From positions 1 to 64,000 of the forward strand of contig NZ_JBBEYB010000010.1 of the NCBI RefSeq assembly GCF_037482285.1: 64,000 nucleotides of DNA. Direction: 5' to 3'. Below, piece after piece: positions 16,462 through 25,867 of this stretch. Numbering within the stretch: the stretch's first letter is position 1; the number at the start of each line of letters is the position of its first letter. The translations under genes were made by a program, and so were the position numbers. Under the pieces are notes generated by a model. The model made no database searches and was not told the DNA's origin. It saw only the letters and a list, made by a program, of their open reading frames with translations. This DNA comes from Aquabacterium sp029268225. GTDB taxonomy: Bacteria; Pseudomonadota; Gammaproteobacteria; Burkholderiales; Burkholderiaceae_C.

Positions 16462-17472
16462 ATGGCAACCATGCAGGTGGCTCTCTGGGTCATCATCTTT
16501 CTGGTCGCGCTGGCGCTGGTGTTCGATTTCATGAACGGCTTCCACGATGCCGCGAACTCGATTGCCACCGTGGTCTCGACCGGTGTGCTCCGACCGGGGC
16601 AGGCGGTGGTCTTTGCCGCCTTCTTCAACTTCATCGCCATCTTCGTCTTCCACCTCAGTGTGGCAGCGACGGTGGGCAAGGGGATCGCGGCCCCGGGGGT
16701 GGTCGACGTCTACGTGGTGTTCGGCGCGCTGTGCGGCGCGATCACCTGGAACGTCATCACCTGGTACTACGGCATCCCCAGCAGCTCTTCGCATGCGCTG
16801 ATCGGCGGCATCGTGGGCGCCGTGCTGGCCAAGGCGGGCACCGGTGCCCTGATCACCACCGGCATCCTGCGCACCGTGGCCTTCATCTTCGTGTCGCCGC
16901 TGCTCGGTTTCGTGCTCGGCTCCTTGATGATGGTGCTGGTGGCCTGGATCTGCCGGCGCACGGCTCCGGCGCGGGTTGATCGCTGGTTCCGGCGTTTGCA
17001 ACTCGTGTCGGCCGGGGCTTACAGCCTGGGCCACGGCGGCAACGACGCGCAAAAGACCATCGGCATCATCTGGATGCTGTTGCTGGCCACCGGCTATGCC
17101 TCCACGGCCGACAAGAGCCCGCCCACCTGGACCATCGTGGCCTGCTATGCCGCCATCGGCATCGGCACCATGATGGGCGGTTGGCGCATTGTCAAGACCA
17201 TGGGCCAGCGCATCACCAAGCTCAAGCCGGTGGGGGGGTTCTGTGCCGAAACCGGCGGCGCCCTCACGCTGTTCATCGCGACCGGTCTGGGCATCCCCGT
17301 GTCCACCACCCACACCATCACCGGCGCCATCGTCGGGGTCGGTTCGGTGCAACGCGCCAGTGCGGTGCGTTGGGGCGTGGCGGGCAACATCGTCTGGGCC
17401 TGGGTGCTCACCATCCCGGCATCGGGTCTGGTGGCGGCACTGGCTTACGGCGCCAGCCGCATGCTGTTCTGA
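16462..17472 (+). CDS. pit: PiT-family inorganic phosphate transporter, short form
   Basis: This 336-residue membrane protein takes up phosphate (as metal phosphate) with proton or sodium. The two inverted PiT repeats are seen as FMNGFHDAANSIATVV near residue 30 and SLGHGGNDAQKTIGI near 190, each with the substrate-site Asn/Asp, plus STTHTITGAIVG at the end. About ten hydrophobic segments. It forms an operon with DUF47 and ends in a strong terminator shared with the convergent second PiT gene. Confidence 0.94.
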   Translation: MATMQVALWVIIFLVALALVFDFMNGFHDAANSIATVVSTGVLRPGQAVVFAAFFNFIAIFVFHLSVAATVGKGIAAPGVVDVYVVFGALCGAITWNVITWYYGIPSSSSHALIGGIVGAVLAKAGTGALITTGILRTVAFIFVSPLLGFVLGSLMMVLVAWICRRTAPARVDRWFRRLQLVSAGAYSLGHGGNDAQKTIGIIWMLLLATGYASTADKSPPTWTIVACYAAIGIGTMMGGWRIVKTMGQRITKLKPVGGFCAETGGALTLFIATGLGIPVSTTHTITGAIVGVGSVQRASAVRWGVAGNIVWAWVLTIPASGLVAALAYGASRMLF

Positions 17473-17512
17473 TCTGCAGTGGGGCGGGTTCCGCCCGGTT
17501 CCACAGGCAATG

Positions 17513-17547
17513 AAAAGGCGCCCACCTCGCGAGAGGGGGCGCCTTTT
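17513..17547. terminator. Bidirectional rho-independent terminator
   Basis: AAAAGGCGCC (17513-17522) pairs with GGCGCCTTTT (17538-17547); the A-run and T-run make it work in both directions, for the convergent phosphate transporter genes on either side. Confidence 0.85.
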
Positions 17548-17573
17548 GCATGGCGCTGCCAGTTTTCCGTGCG

Positions 17574-19151
17574 TCAGGGTTGCGCCACCGTGGCCATCAC
17601 CCAGTAGATCCCAGCTGCCATCAGGGCGGAGGCCGGCACGGTGATGATCCACGCAGCGGCAATCTTGAACACCGCCGAGCGCTTCACCAATTCCTGACGG
17701 TACACCTTGCGCATCTGCTTGCGCTCGGATTTGGTCAACTGCGCTTCGGCCGTCTTGGCCTTCAGTTGCTCCAACATGATGCGCTTTTGCTTGATGTCGG
17801 CTTTTGCAAAGTCGTTCAGGTAGCGCGCCACCGTTTCCTTGTCGTCACCCAGGTGGTGGCTCTTGATCTCTTCGATCATCTGGGAATAGTTCGTCTTGAT
17901 GAACTCACGCAGGAAGCCCACCCCGAACACACCGCCCAGCGCAATGTGGGTCGAGCTCACGGGCAGCCCCATCTGCGAGGCAATGATCACCGTCACGGCC
18001 GCCGACATGGCGATGCTGAAGGCCCGCATCTGATCCAGCTCGGTGATCTCGCCGCCCACTGTGCGGATCAGCTTGGGACCGTACAGGGCCAGACCCAGCG
18101 CGATGCCCAGGGCGCCCACCATCATCACCCACAACGGGATGCCGGCGCTGTCCGACACCTGGTGTCCGCTGTTGAGCACCACGTCCGTGATGGCCGCCAG
18201 CGGCCCGATGGCGTTGGCCACGTCGTTGGCACCATGTGCGAAGCTCAGCAAGGCGGCTGCGCAAATCAGGGGCAGGGTGAACAGTGCGTTGATGCTGGCT
18301 TTGTCGTTGCTCAGGGTGGGCGCACGACGGCGAATCGAGGCGCTCATCAGCGCCCAGGTCAGCACGCCAATGGCCAGACCGACCAGCGAGGCGGTCAAAA
18401 AGTCTGTCTTCCAGACCTTGTTGAGGCCCTTCAGGATCAGGTAGGTCGCAAACGCGAAGGCCATCAGGCCGATCAGCAAGGGCACGGTGCGCTGTGCCGC
18501 ACCCACCATGTCGGGTTTGTAGGTGATGGCGCGCTTGATCCAGAGCAGGAAGCCGGCGGCCACCAAGCCGCCCAGCACGGGTGAGATCACCCAGCTGGCC
18601 ACGATCCCGCTCATGGTGCCCCAGTTGGCCGCATCCAGTCCGCCTGCCATCACGCCGGCGCCCAGCACCGCGCCCACGATGGAATGGGTGGTGGACACCG
18701 GCGCCCCGATGGCCGTGGCAAAGTTGAGCCACAGCGCCCCCGCCAGCAGGGCCGAGGTCATGACCCAGATGAAGCGGCTGCCGTCCGCAATGGCCTCGGG
18801 CTTGATGATGCCGCCCCGGATGGTGGAGACCACATCGCCCCCGGCGATCAGGGCGCCCGCCACTTCGAAGACGGCCGCCAGGATGATGGCGCCGGTCATC
18901 GTGATGGAGCGCGAACCCACGGCCGGCCCCACGTTGTTGGCCACGTCGTTGGCACCAATGTTCATGGCCATGTAGCCACCGATCATGGCGGCCATCACCA
19001 AAATGATCCCTTGCGGCCCCTTGGCACCGATGCCCAGCGCGGCATACAACATGATGCAGACCACGAAGATCAGTCCGAGGCCCAGGCGGAAGAACTCCTT
19101 GCGTCCGCTCTTGGTGGCTTTCTCGATTTCTGCAAAGTCTTTGAGTTGCAT
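17574..19151 (-). CDS. PiT-family inorganic phosphate transporter, long form
   Basis: The 525-residue protein carries both PiT signature repeats, GANDVANNVGPAVGS (about 67-81) and HGANDVANAIGPLAA (about 305-320), and STTHSIVGAVLG and SSTHIALGGVFG segments. It differs from the neighbouring PiT by a long charged cytoplasmic region near the C-terminus (about 430-490, rich in Lys, Glu and Gln) and an extra terminal membrane helix. It resembles sodium/phosphate-symporter-like PiT proteins. It is convergent with the DUF47-pit operon and divergent from the LTxxQ protein gene. Confidence 0.93.
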   Translation of the reverse strand: MQLKDFAEIEKATKSGRKEFFRLGLGLIFVVCIMLYAALGIGAKGPQGIILVMAAMIGGYMAMNIGANDVANNVGPAVGSRSITMTGAIILAAVFEVAGALIAGGDVVSTIRGGIIKPEAIADGSRFIWVMTSALLAGALWLNFATAIGAPVSTTHSIVGAVLGAGVMAGGLDAANWGTMSGIVASWVISPVLGGLVAAGFLLWIKRAITYKPDMVGAAQRTVPLLIGLMAFAFATYLILKGLNKVWKTDFLTASLVGLAIGVLTWALMSASIRRRAPTLSNDKASINALFTLPLICAAALLSFAHGANDVANAIGPLAAITDVVLNSGHQVSDSAGIPLWVMMVGALGIALGLALYGPKLIRTVGGEITELDQMRAFSIAMSAAVTVIIASQMGLPVSSTHIALGGVFGVGFLREFIKTNYSQMIEEIKSHHLGDDKETVARYLNDFAKADIKQKRIMLEQLKAKTAEAQLTKSERKQMRKVYRQELVKRSAVFKIAAAWIITVPASALMAAGIYWVMATVAQP

Positions 19152-19296
19152 GAGAGGGGGGGCTTGCTGTAAACCCTGTATTGTGACAAATGTGTGACGG
19201 GCGGCGGTTCACACATCTTTACCCGCCACGCACACACAGTTCACGGCCTGGGCGCAACATGAATCCATCCAACATCCCATGGAAGGAGTGATGACC

Positions 19297-19971
19297 ATGA
19301 CACCACGCACCACCACCGCCAAGCTGGCGTCTCAACCTGCCCGCCGCCTTTGGGCCCTGGGCAGTGTGCTGCTGATCGGCGCAGCCGCCGCTGCCTTCAG
19401 TGCCACCGCTTTGGCTGGCGGTCACCGCGGCCATTCTGGCGACCACGGCTCCAACGGGCCGCATCAGGGCGGGGACTGCATGCACGAGGGCCACATGGGG
19501 CAAATGGGTCACATGGCCCGCCATGGCGGCAAGCACGCGATGGGCAGCACCCGACACCTGGACCGCTTGCTGGGTGACGCCCACAAGCTCACCGATGCCC
19601 AGCGCACCCAGATCCGTGACATTCAGGCCAAGGCCCATGCCGATCTGAAGGCCCTGCACACACAGGACCGCACGCCGATGGCCCACGGCCTGTCGCTGCT
19701 TGGCGAAGCCAAGCCTGATGCGGCCGCCGCCGAGAAAGCCCGTCAGCAGATGTTGGCGCACCATGACAAGGCCAGCCAGCGCATGCTCCAGGCCCAGCTG
19801 GACATCGCCAATGTGTTGACACCGGCCCAGCGCGCCCAGATTGCCGCCACACTGAAGGCACGTCAGGAAGGCCTGAAGGAGCGCTTGAGCGAGCGTGCAG
19901 AACGTCGCGCAGCCCATCAGGCCGCACGTGCCGCCTCGCAGCCGTCTGCAGCGCCGTCCGCCACCCGCTGA
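19297..19971 (+). CDS. LTxxQ-motif periplasmic protein (Spy/CpxP-like), His/Met-rich
   Basis: The protein (224 residues from ATG 19297, which is 8 bases after AAGGAG; ATGs at 19279 and 19291 are alternatives) has a signal peptide ending near TALAGG. A His/Gly/Met-rich segment follows, with repeated HxxH and GHM units, then helices containing the LTDAQRTQI and LTPAQRAQI motifs of the Spy/CpxP family and a basic, Ala-rich tail. Family members are periplasmic chaperones or sensors of envelope and metal stress. The two-component system begins 34 bases after the stop, so this protein probably signals to, or is controlled by, that pair. The metal-binding-like head is additional to classic Spy. Confidence 0.88.
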   Translation: MTPRTTTAKLASQPARRLWALGSVLLIGAAAAAFSATALAGGHRGHSGDHGSNGPHQGGDCMHEGHMGQMGHMARHGGKHAMGSTRHLDRLLGDAHKLTDAQRTQIRDIQAKAHADLKALHTQDRTPMAHGLSLLGEAKPDAAAAEKARQQMLAHHDKASQRMLQAQLDIANVLTPAQRAQIAATLKARQEGLKERLSERAERRAAHQAARAASQPSAAPSATR

Positions 19972-20005
19972 GCCCTCCCTTCAGACCGATCCGGAGCACG
20001 CGACA

Positions 20006-20737
20006 ATGGCGGACATGAGCAATGAGCACATTCTGTTGATCGACGACGACCTGCGCCTGAGCGCCATGGTGGGCGACTACCTGCGCGGTCATGGCTACGA
20101 CGTGTCCAACGCCCCGAGTCTGGCCGCCGGCCGGGAGTTGCTGGCCCGTCAGGCCTTCGATGCGCTGGTGCTCGACCTCATGCTGCCTGACGGCGACGGG
20201 CTCGATCTCTGCAAGGAGTTGCGGGCCTCGCCGCGACACCGGCATCTGCCCCTGCTGATGCTCAGCGCGCGTGGTGAGCCCACCGACCGCATTGTCGGCC
20301 TCGAAGTGGGCGCCGACGACTACCTGCCCAAACCTTTCGAACCCCGCGAATTGTTGGCCCGCATCCGGGCCTTGTTGCGCCGGGCCGGTCAGTCGGCCGA
20401 CGACGGCGATGACGTGCTGCGTTTCGGCCGGCTTGAAGTGGACAACGGCCTGCGTCAGGCGCGTCTGGATGGCCAGTCCTGCGACCTGACGTCTTACCAG
20501 TTCGACCTCCTGCACGTGCTGGCCCAGCACCCGGGGCGCGTGATGAGCCGCGACCAGATCATGGATGCCCTCAAGGGTCACCCACTGGAAGCCTTTGACC
20601 GCTCCATCGATGTCCACATCTCGCGCATCCGCGCCGCCATCGAGGACGATCCCAAGGAGCCGCGCCGCATCCTCACCGTCCGTGGTGTGGGCTATGTGTT
20701 TGCCAAGAAGCAGGACGCTGACACCGGGGTCGCATGA
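20006..20737 (+). CDS. OmpR-family response regulator
   Basis: The 243-residue regulator has a receiver domain (acidic pocket LIDDD near 11-15, phosphorylated Asp57 in LVLDLMLPDGDG, Lys in LPKPFEPREL) and a winged-helix DNA-binding domain ending in RGVGYVFA. GGAG at 19993-19996 supports ATG 20006. It overlaps the kinase gene by four bases (ATGA) and follows the LTxxQ protein, an arrangement like CpxP-CpxR-CpxA, suggesting envelope or metal stress control. Confidence 0.95.
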   Translation: MADMSNEHILLIDDDLRLSAMVGDYLRGHGYDVSNAPSLAAGRELLARQAFDALVLDLMLPDGDGLDLCKELRASPRHRHLPLLMLSARGEPTDRIVGLEVGADDYLPKPFEPRELLARIRALLRRAGQSADDGDDVLRFGRLEVDNGLRQARLDGQSCDLTSYQFDLLHVLAQHPGRVMSRDQIMDALKGHPLEAFDRSIDVHISRIRAAIEDDPKEPRRILTVRGVGYVFAKKQDADTGVA

Positions 20738-22137
20738 AAACCCTGGCGCTGCGCATTTACCTGACCGTCGTCGCGGTCCTGCTGATCTTTGCGCTGATCA
20801 CCGGCTGGCTGGCCCAGCACAACCTTGAACACGAACGCACCGTGGTCCAGAGCCAGTCGGCCTGGACCGAGCGCGCGGCTGCCTGGGGCGAGTTGCTGGA
20901 AAACAGCTTGCCGCCGGTCACCGCACCTGAGGCGTTGCAGGCCCAGGTCTTTCTCGATTGGGCTGACCGCTTGCGCCTTCCGATGGCCCTGGAGTCTCCC
21001 GAAGGCGAGCGCATCGCCACCTCCAGTTTGTTGCAGGAGCGCCTGCGTTTGGCGGGCGAGCACCGTCCGGTGTTGCATCGCGTGCAGCTCTCGGACGGGC
21101 GCAGCCTTTGGATGGCCAAGCGCCTGACTCGTGGCCCGCGTCAGCACCCAGGTGGGGCTTCCTTGCCAGCGGGGCTGTCACCGCCTGACGCACCGCCAGG
21201 CTCCATCCAGCCTTGGCTGGAGCCCCTGTCGCCCATGCTGCCCCCTTGGCTGGCACACGGTGCGCCCGCCCTCATCCTGTCCCTGATCCTCCTGTTTGTG
21301 GCGGTGGCCGTGAGCGCCTGGCCGGTGGCCCACCACCTGACGCGGCGTCTGCAGGCTTTGCGTCGCGGCGTGGAGATGTTCGGCGCCGGGGAGTTGCACC
21401 ACCGTGTCGCCGTGGAAGGGCGCGATGAGGTGGCGACCTTGGCACGCAGTTTCAACGAAGCCGCCCAGCGCATCGAAGACCTGGTGACGTCCAATCGCAG
21501 CCTGCTGGCCAATGCCAGCCATGAGCTGCGCTCGCCACTGGCGCGGCTGAAAATGGCCGTGTCCATCATGGCCGACCTGCCACCTGAGCGCGCGGCCCAG
21601 ATCAAGGATGAAATCCATCAGGACATCCGCGAGCTGGATGCGCTGGTGGAAGAGGTGCTGCTGGCCAGTCGCATCGACGCACGACAAACCATCGATCGCG
21701 GTCCGGTGGACCTGGTGGGGCTGATGGTGGAAGAGGCCAGCCGTGTGGGGGCAGAAGTCGATGTGGCCGAAGGCTTTCCGACCCAGCCATACCTGGGAGA
21801 CGAGCGCTTGCTACGCCGCGCGGCACGCAACCTGCTGGAGAACGCACGTCGTTACGGTGGGGCGGATGTTCAGGTGGAACTCAGCCACGACCCCGCCTAC
21901 ATCTTCCTTCGCGTGAATGACCGCGGACCCGGCGTGCCGCCGGATCAGCGCGAGCGCATTTTCGAGCCCTTCTACCGTCTGCCAGGTCATGCCGAGCATG
22001 CCGGCGGCGTGGGCCTGGGGCTCAGCCTGGTGCGCCAGATTGCCGCCAAGCATGGCGGCCAGGCACGCTGCGAAGCCCGCGAGGGCGGGGGCAGCTGTTT
22101 TGTGATCCAGCTGCCCAAGACCCCTCCCGGGGTCTGA
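20734..22137 (+). CDS. Sensor histidine kinase with HAMP domain
   Basis: The 467-residue kinase has membrane segments at about 7-27 and 178-198 enclosing a periplasmic sensor of about 150 residues with a Pro-rich stretch before TM2, then HAMP (about 200-250), the phospho-acceptor His263 in NASHELRSPLARLK, an N-box NLLENARRY, and glycine boxes NDRGPGVPP and GVGLGLSL. It partners the overlapping OmpR-type regulator. The small sensor domain and the adjacent LTxxQ protein point to a CpxA-like role, but the signal is unknown. Confidence 0.95.
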   Translation: MKTLALRIYLTVVAVLLIFALITGWLAQHNLEHERTVVQSQSAWTERAAAWGELLENSLPPVTAPEALQAQVFLDWADRLRLPMALESPEGERIATSSLLQERLRLAGEHRPVLHRVQLSDGRSLWMAKRLTRGPRQHPGGASLPAGLSPPDAPPGSIQPWLEPLSPMLPPWLAHGAPALILSLILLFVAVAVSAWPVAHHLTRRLQALRRGVEMFGAGELHHRVAVEGRDEVATLARSFNEAAQRIEDLVTSNRSLLANASHELRSPLARLKMAVSIMADLPPERAAQIKDEIHQDIRELDALVEEVLLASRIDARQTIDRGPVDLVGLMVEEASRVGAEVDVAEGFPTQPYLGDERLLRRAARNLLENARRYGGADVQVELSHDPAYIFLRVNDRGPGVPPDQRERIFEPFYRLPGHAEHAGGVGLGLSLVRQIAAKHGGQARCEAREGGGSCFVIQLPKTPPGV

Positions 22138-22156
22138 GCAGCCTGATACCGCAGGA

Positions 22157-23482
22157 TCAGCCCTTGCGGCCGACGCTCTCGTACACCAATCCCGCCTTTT
22201 GCACGAGGCTGGGCTCGTACAGGTTGCGGCCGTCGAAGATGGTGGGCGTCTTGAGCGTGGCCTTGATGCGGTCGAAATCCGGGCTGCGGAATTCCTTCCA
22301 CTCGGTCACGATCACCAGGGCATCGGCACCGTCCAGAGCGGCCATCGGGTTCTCGGCGTAACGCAGGCGGGGTTCGTCGCCGAAGATGCGACGGGCTTCG
22401 TCCATGGCCACCGGGTCGTAGGCGGTCACGGTGGCGCCGCGCTCGAACAGCTCGGCCAGCACCACACGGCTGGTGGCTTCGCGCATGTCATCGGTGTTGG
22501 GCTTGAACGCCAGGCCCCACAAGGCAAAGTGCTTGCCCTTGAGGTCTTCACCAAAGCGGCGCGTCACCTTCTCGACCAGCACATGCTTTTGGCGGTCGTT
22601 GGCCGCTTCCACGGCCTTGAGCACCAGCAACTCCTGGCCTTCGTCGCTGGCGGTCTTGATCAACGCCTTCACGTCTTTCGGGAAGCAGCTGCCACCGTAG
22701 CCGCAACCGGCGTACAGGAAGTGCGTGCCGATGCGGGGGTCGGAGCCAATGCCCACGCGCACCGCTTCGATGTCGGCGCCCATCTTCTCGGCCAGCAGGG
22801 CCAGCTCGTTCATGAAGCTGATGCGGGTGGCCAGCATGGCGTTGGCGGCGTACTTGGTCAGCTCGGCGCTGCGCACGTCCATCACCACCAGGCGTTCGTG
22901 GTTGCGCTGGAAGGGCGCGTACAGCGCGCGCATCAGCAAAATGGCCTGCTCGTCGTCGGCACCCACCACGATGCGGTCGGGGCGCATGAAGTCTTCCACC
23001 GCCGCGCCTTCTTTCAGGAACTCCGGGTTGGAGACCACGGCGAACTGGGCATCGCTGTTGCGCTTGGCCAGTTCATCGGCCACGGCGGCACGCACCTTGT
23101 CGGCCGTGCCCACCGGCACCGTGCTCTTGTCGACGATGACCTTGTAGTCCGTCATCAGGCGGCCGATGTTGCGGGCAGCGGCGAGCACGTACTGCAGGTC
23201 GGCCGAGCCATCTTCATCGGGTGGGGTGCCCACGGCGATGAACTGGATGGTGCCATGCGCCACCGCACGGGCCACATCGGTGGTGAAGTGCAGGCGACCC
23301 GCCTTCACATTGCGCGCCACCACCTGGTCCAGACCGGGTTCGTGGATGGGGATGCCGCCGTTTTCCAGGATCTCGATCTTGCGTGGGTCGACGTCCAGGC
23401 ACAGCACGTCATTGCCCATTTCGGCCAGACAGGCGCCTGTGACCAGGCCGACATAACCGGTGCCAACAACGGAAACTTTCAT
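22157..23482 (-). CDS. ugd: UDP-glucose 6-dehydrogenase
   Basis: Ugd oxidises UDP-glucose to UDP-glucuronate with two NAD, feeding acidic polysaccharides. The 441-residue protein begins with the NAD site VVGTGYVGLVTG and has the catalytic Cys in GCGYGGSCFPKDVKAL (about 260), followed by the C-terminal UDP-binding domain with WGLAFKPNTDDMREA. It is the downstream gene of a leftward group with the epimerase and nucleotidyltransferase, at the left border of the polysaccharide region. Confidence 0.96.
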   Translation of the reverse strand: MKVSVVGTGYVGLVTGACLAEMGNDVLCLDVDPRKIEILENGGIPIHEPGLDQVVARNVKAGRLHFTTDVARAVAHGTIQFIAVGTPPDEDGSADLQYVLAAARNIGRLMTDYKVIVDKSTVPVGTADKVRAAVADELAKRNSDAQFAVVSNPEFLKEGAAVEDFMRPDRIVVGADDEQAILLMRALYAPFQRNHERLVVMDVRSAELTKYAANAMLATRISFMNELALLAEKMGADIEAVRVGIGSDPRIGTHFLYAGCGYGGSCFPKDVKALIKTASDEGQELLVLKAVEAANDRQKHVLVEKVTRRFGEDLKGKHFALWGLAFKPNTDDMREATSRVVLAELFERGATVTAYDPVAMDEARRIFGDEPRLRYAENPMAALDGADALVIVTEWKEFRSPDFDRIKATLKTPTIFDGRNLYEPSLVQKAGLVYESVGRKG

Positions 23483-23549
23483 GATGGGATGCTCTCTTGG
23501 ATTGAATAGGGTGTGTGGAGCCGAGGCGGGTGCGGGTTCACGCGTGGCG

Positions 23550-24566
23550 TCATGCGTGGTACCGACGGTACCAGGCCACGAAGCGGCGCACGCCCTCGCT
23601 CAGGTCCACCTGAGGCTGCTGGCCCGTCCACTCGGCCAGGGCGCTGACATCGGCGTAGGTGGCGGCGACGTCACCGGGGGCCATGGGTTGCAGATCTTTT
23701 TGGGCCTGAACACCCAGGGCCTCTTCCAGGGTGCCGATGAAGTCCAGCAGGGGCACCGGCTCGCTGCGGCCGATGTTGAACACCTTGTACGGCGCCCATG
23801 AACCAGCGGCCGACGGCTCGGCGCGGTTGAAGTCGGGGTCGGCCACCGGCGGTCGGTCCAGTGTGGCCACCACACCGCGCACGATGTCGTCGATGTAGGT
23901 GAAGTCGCGCTTCATCTGCCCGTGGTTGAACACCTTGATGGGCTCGCCCGCCAGGATGGCGCGGGAGAACAGCATCGGGGCCATGTCCGGGCGCCCCCAG
24001 GGGCCGTAGACCGTGAAGAAGCGCAGACCGGTGGTCGGCAGGCCGTACAGATGGCTGTAAGTGTGCGCCATCAGCTCATTGGCCTTCTTGGTGGCCGCGT
24101 ACAGACTGACCGGGTGATCGACCGGGTCGGTCTCGGCAAACGGCATCTTCACGTTGCCGCCGTACACGCTGGAGCTGCTCGCGTACACCAGATGCGCGGT
24201 CGCGTGGTGGCGGCAGGCCTCCAGGACGTTGACAAAGCCGACCAGATTCGACTGGGCGTAGGCGTGCGGGTTGGTCAGTGAGTAGCGCACGCCCGCTTGA
24301 GCGGCCAGGTGCACGACCCCGTCGAAGCGCTCGCGGGTGAACAGGGCCTGCAGGGCCGCGTTATCGGCCACATCCATGCGCTCAAAGCGCCAGCGCTCGG
24401 CCCCCGCCTGCTTTTGCAGATGGCTCAGCCGGTCCTGCTTGAGTTGCGGGCTGTAGTAATCGTTGAGATTGTCGATGCCGACGACCTCATCCCCCCGGGC
24501 CAACAAGGCCTGGGCCACGTGCATGCCGATGAAACCTGCGGCACCGGTGACAAGAAATTTGCGCAT
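23550..24566 (-). CDS. NAD-dependent epimerase, probable UDP-glucuronate 4-epimerase
   Basis: The 338-residue extended-SDR protein has TGAAGFIGMH (near 8), YASSSSVYG and the catalytic YAATKKANE. Its strong resemblance is to CapI/LpsL-type UDP-glucuronate 4-epimerases (start VTGAAGFIG..VGIDNLNDYYS), which make UDP-galacturonate from the product of Ugd, encoded next door. UDP-galactose epimerase activity is the alternative. It lies 15 bases from the nucleotidyltransferase gene on the same strand. Confidence 0.9.
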   Translation of the reverse strand: MRKFLVTGAAGFIGMHVAQALLARGDEVVGIDNLNDYYSPQLKQDRLSHLQKQAGAERWRFERMDVADNAALQALFTRERFDGVVHLAAQAGVRYSLTNPHAYAQSNLVGFVNVLEACRHHATAHLVYASSSSVYGGNVKMPFAETDPVDHPVSLYAATKKANELMAHTYSHLYGLPTTGLRFFTVYGPWGRPDMAPMLFSRAILAGEPIKVFNHGQMKRDFTYIDDIVRGVVATLDRPPVADPDFNRAEPSAAGSWAPYKVFNIGRSEPVPLLDFIGTLEEALGVQAQKDLQPMAPGDVAATYADVSALAEWTGQQPQVDLSEGVRRFVAWYRRYHA

Positions 24567-24581
24567 GGCCCGTATTGTCCG

Positions 24582-25685
24582 TCAGGCGCGGGCATCTCCC
24601 CAGCGCAGGCTGGTGCTTTCGTCGCCCTGGTAGGTGGTGTGACCGTGTCGGTCCACACAATATTGGGATGAGGCCACCACCTCGTTGAACACCGTGCCTT
24701 CGTTGAGGCGGGTGTATTCGAAAAGCACGCTGCGCACCACCTTGCTGCCCTGCCGCAGCAGGCTGCCGTGTCCGATCCAGGCGGGGCCTTCGATGGTCAC
24801 GCCCGGCTCGATGCGGGTGCTGGAGCCGATGTACACCGGTCCGGTGATGTGGACGCTGTCCCAGTCGATGCGGGTGTTCAGTCCCACCCAGACGCCGGGG
24901 CGGACCTCGGTGCCGGGCATGTGCATCTGGTTGACCTCACCGCGCAGCACTCGCTGGCACACGGCCCAGTAGTCGCTCACCCGACCAATGTCGATCCAGT
25001 TGAAGAAGCGGCTTTGGGCGTAGAAGGGCAGGTGCTTCTCGACCAGCAGGGGGAAGAGCTGGCTGCCGATGTCGAACTCCTGACCGGGCGGGACCAGATC
25101 GAGCACGCTGGGCTCGAAGATGTAGATGCCGGTGCTGGCCAAACGCGAGCGCGCTTCAGTGGGTTTGGGCTTTTCCTGGAAAGAGGTGATCCGTCCGTCG
25201 GGATCGGCCACGACGATGCCGTAGTTCTGCACTTGGTCTTCAGGAACCTCCAGCGCCACGACGCTGGCGATGGCTTGCTTGGCGTGGTGCTCGGCCAGGG
25301 CCGCTTCGATGTCCAGGTCAATGATGGCGTCGCCACACAGCACCAGGGTCGTTTCGTCAAAAAAGCCGCTGAAATCCTGGATGCGGCGCATGCCGCCGGC
25401 CGACCCCACGGGGCGTGGCACGATTTCTCCATGTTCACGCACGCCCTCGTAGGCGTAGCCGATCTGCACACCCCAGCGGTGGCCATCGCCAAAGTAGTTT
25501 TCGATCTTCCAGTGGTTGAACGCCACGTTGATCATGATCTCCTTGATCCCGTGGCGCGCCAGGTGCTCGATGATGTACTCGAGCACCGGTTTGCCGAGGA
25601 TGGGCACCATTGGCTTGGGCGTCTGCTTGGTCAGGGGGCGTACCCGGGTTCCTTGCCCGGCTGCCAGGATCATTGCTTTGGCCAT
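24582..25685 (-). CDS. Sugar-1-phosphate nucleotidyltransferase (mannose-1-phosphate guanylyltransferase-like)
   Basis: The 367-residue protein joins an NTP-transferase domain (LAAGQGTRVRPLTKQTPKPM at the start, CGDAIIDLD for metal and sugar phosphate) to a left-handed beta-helix of hexapeptide repeats (about 250-340). This build is typical of GDP-mannose or glucose-1-phosphate pyrophosphorylases. GDP-mannose is the substrate of Gmd encoded at 37.7 kb, so a mannose role would complete the GDP-fucose route; UDP-glucose supply for Ugd is the alternative. ATG 25685 is chosen over an upstream ATG at 25739. Confidence 0.85.
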   Translation of the reverse strand: MAKAMILAAGQGTRVRPLTKQTPKPMVPILGKPVLEYIIEHLARHGIKEIMINVAFNHWKIENYFGDGHRWGVQIGYAYEGVREHGEIVPRPVGSAGGMRRIQDFSGFFDETTLVLCGDAIIDLDIEAALAEHHAKQAIASVVALEVPEDQVQNYGIVVADPDGRITSFQEKPKPTEARSRLASTGIYIFEPSVLDLVPPGQEFDIGSQLFPLLVEKHLPFYAQSRFFNWIDIGRVSDYWAVCQRVLRGEVNQMHMPGTEVRPGVWVGLNTRIDWDSVHITGPVYIGSSTRIEPGVTIEGPAWIGHGSLLRQGSKVVRSVLFEYTRLNEGTVFNEVVASSQYCVDRHGHTTYQGDESTSLRWGDARA

Positions 25686-25772
25686 GTGGACTTCTTCACG
25701 CGTGTGGCGTTGCTGGTGTAGCCGTACATGATGCAGCAAATGAATTGAGGCTCAGTGACGATCGGGTGGCGA

Positions 25773-25792
25773 GTCCCCCGTTGGAGGGGGAC
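25773..25792. other. Hairpin in the divergent promoter region before rfbB
   Basis: GTCCCCC (25773-25779) and GGGGGAC (25786-25792) pair around six bases, between the nucleotidyltransferase and rfbB genes. A CATAAT -10-like box lies at 25833-25838, 30 bp before rfbB. A regulatory role is only inferred. Confidence 0.3.
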
Positions 25793-25867
25793 CGAGACCG
25801 TCCACGTCACCGTGAAGAGGGGTGTCTCCTTGCATAATCTGCCCCATCTCTCGTTCCAGGACCCAGG

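Noticed and set aside
22199..23509. 436-codon open frame on the plus strand across ugd
   Set aside because: It is antisense to ugd, without signal, domain or ribosome-binding site.
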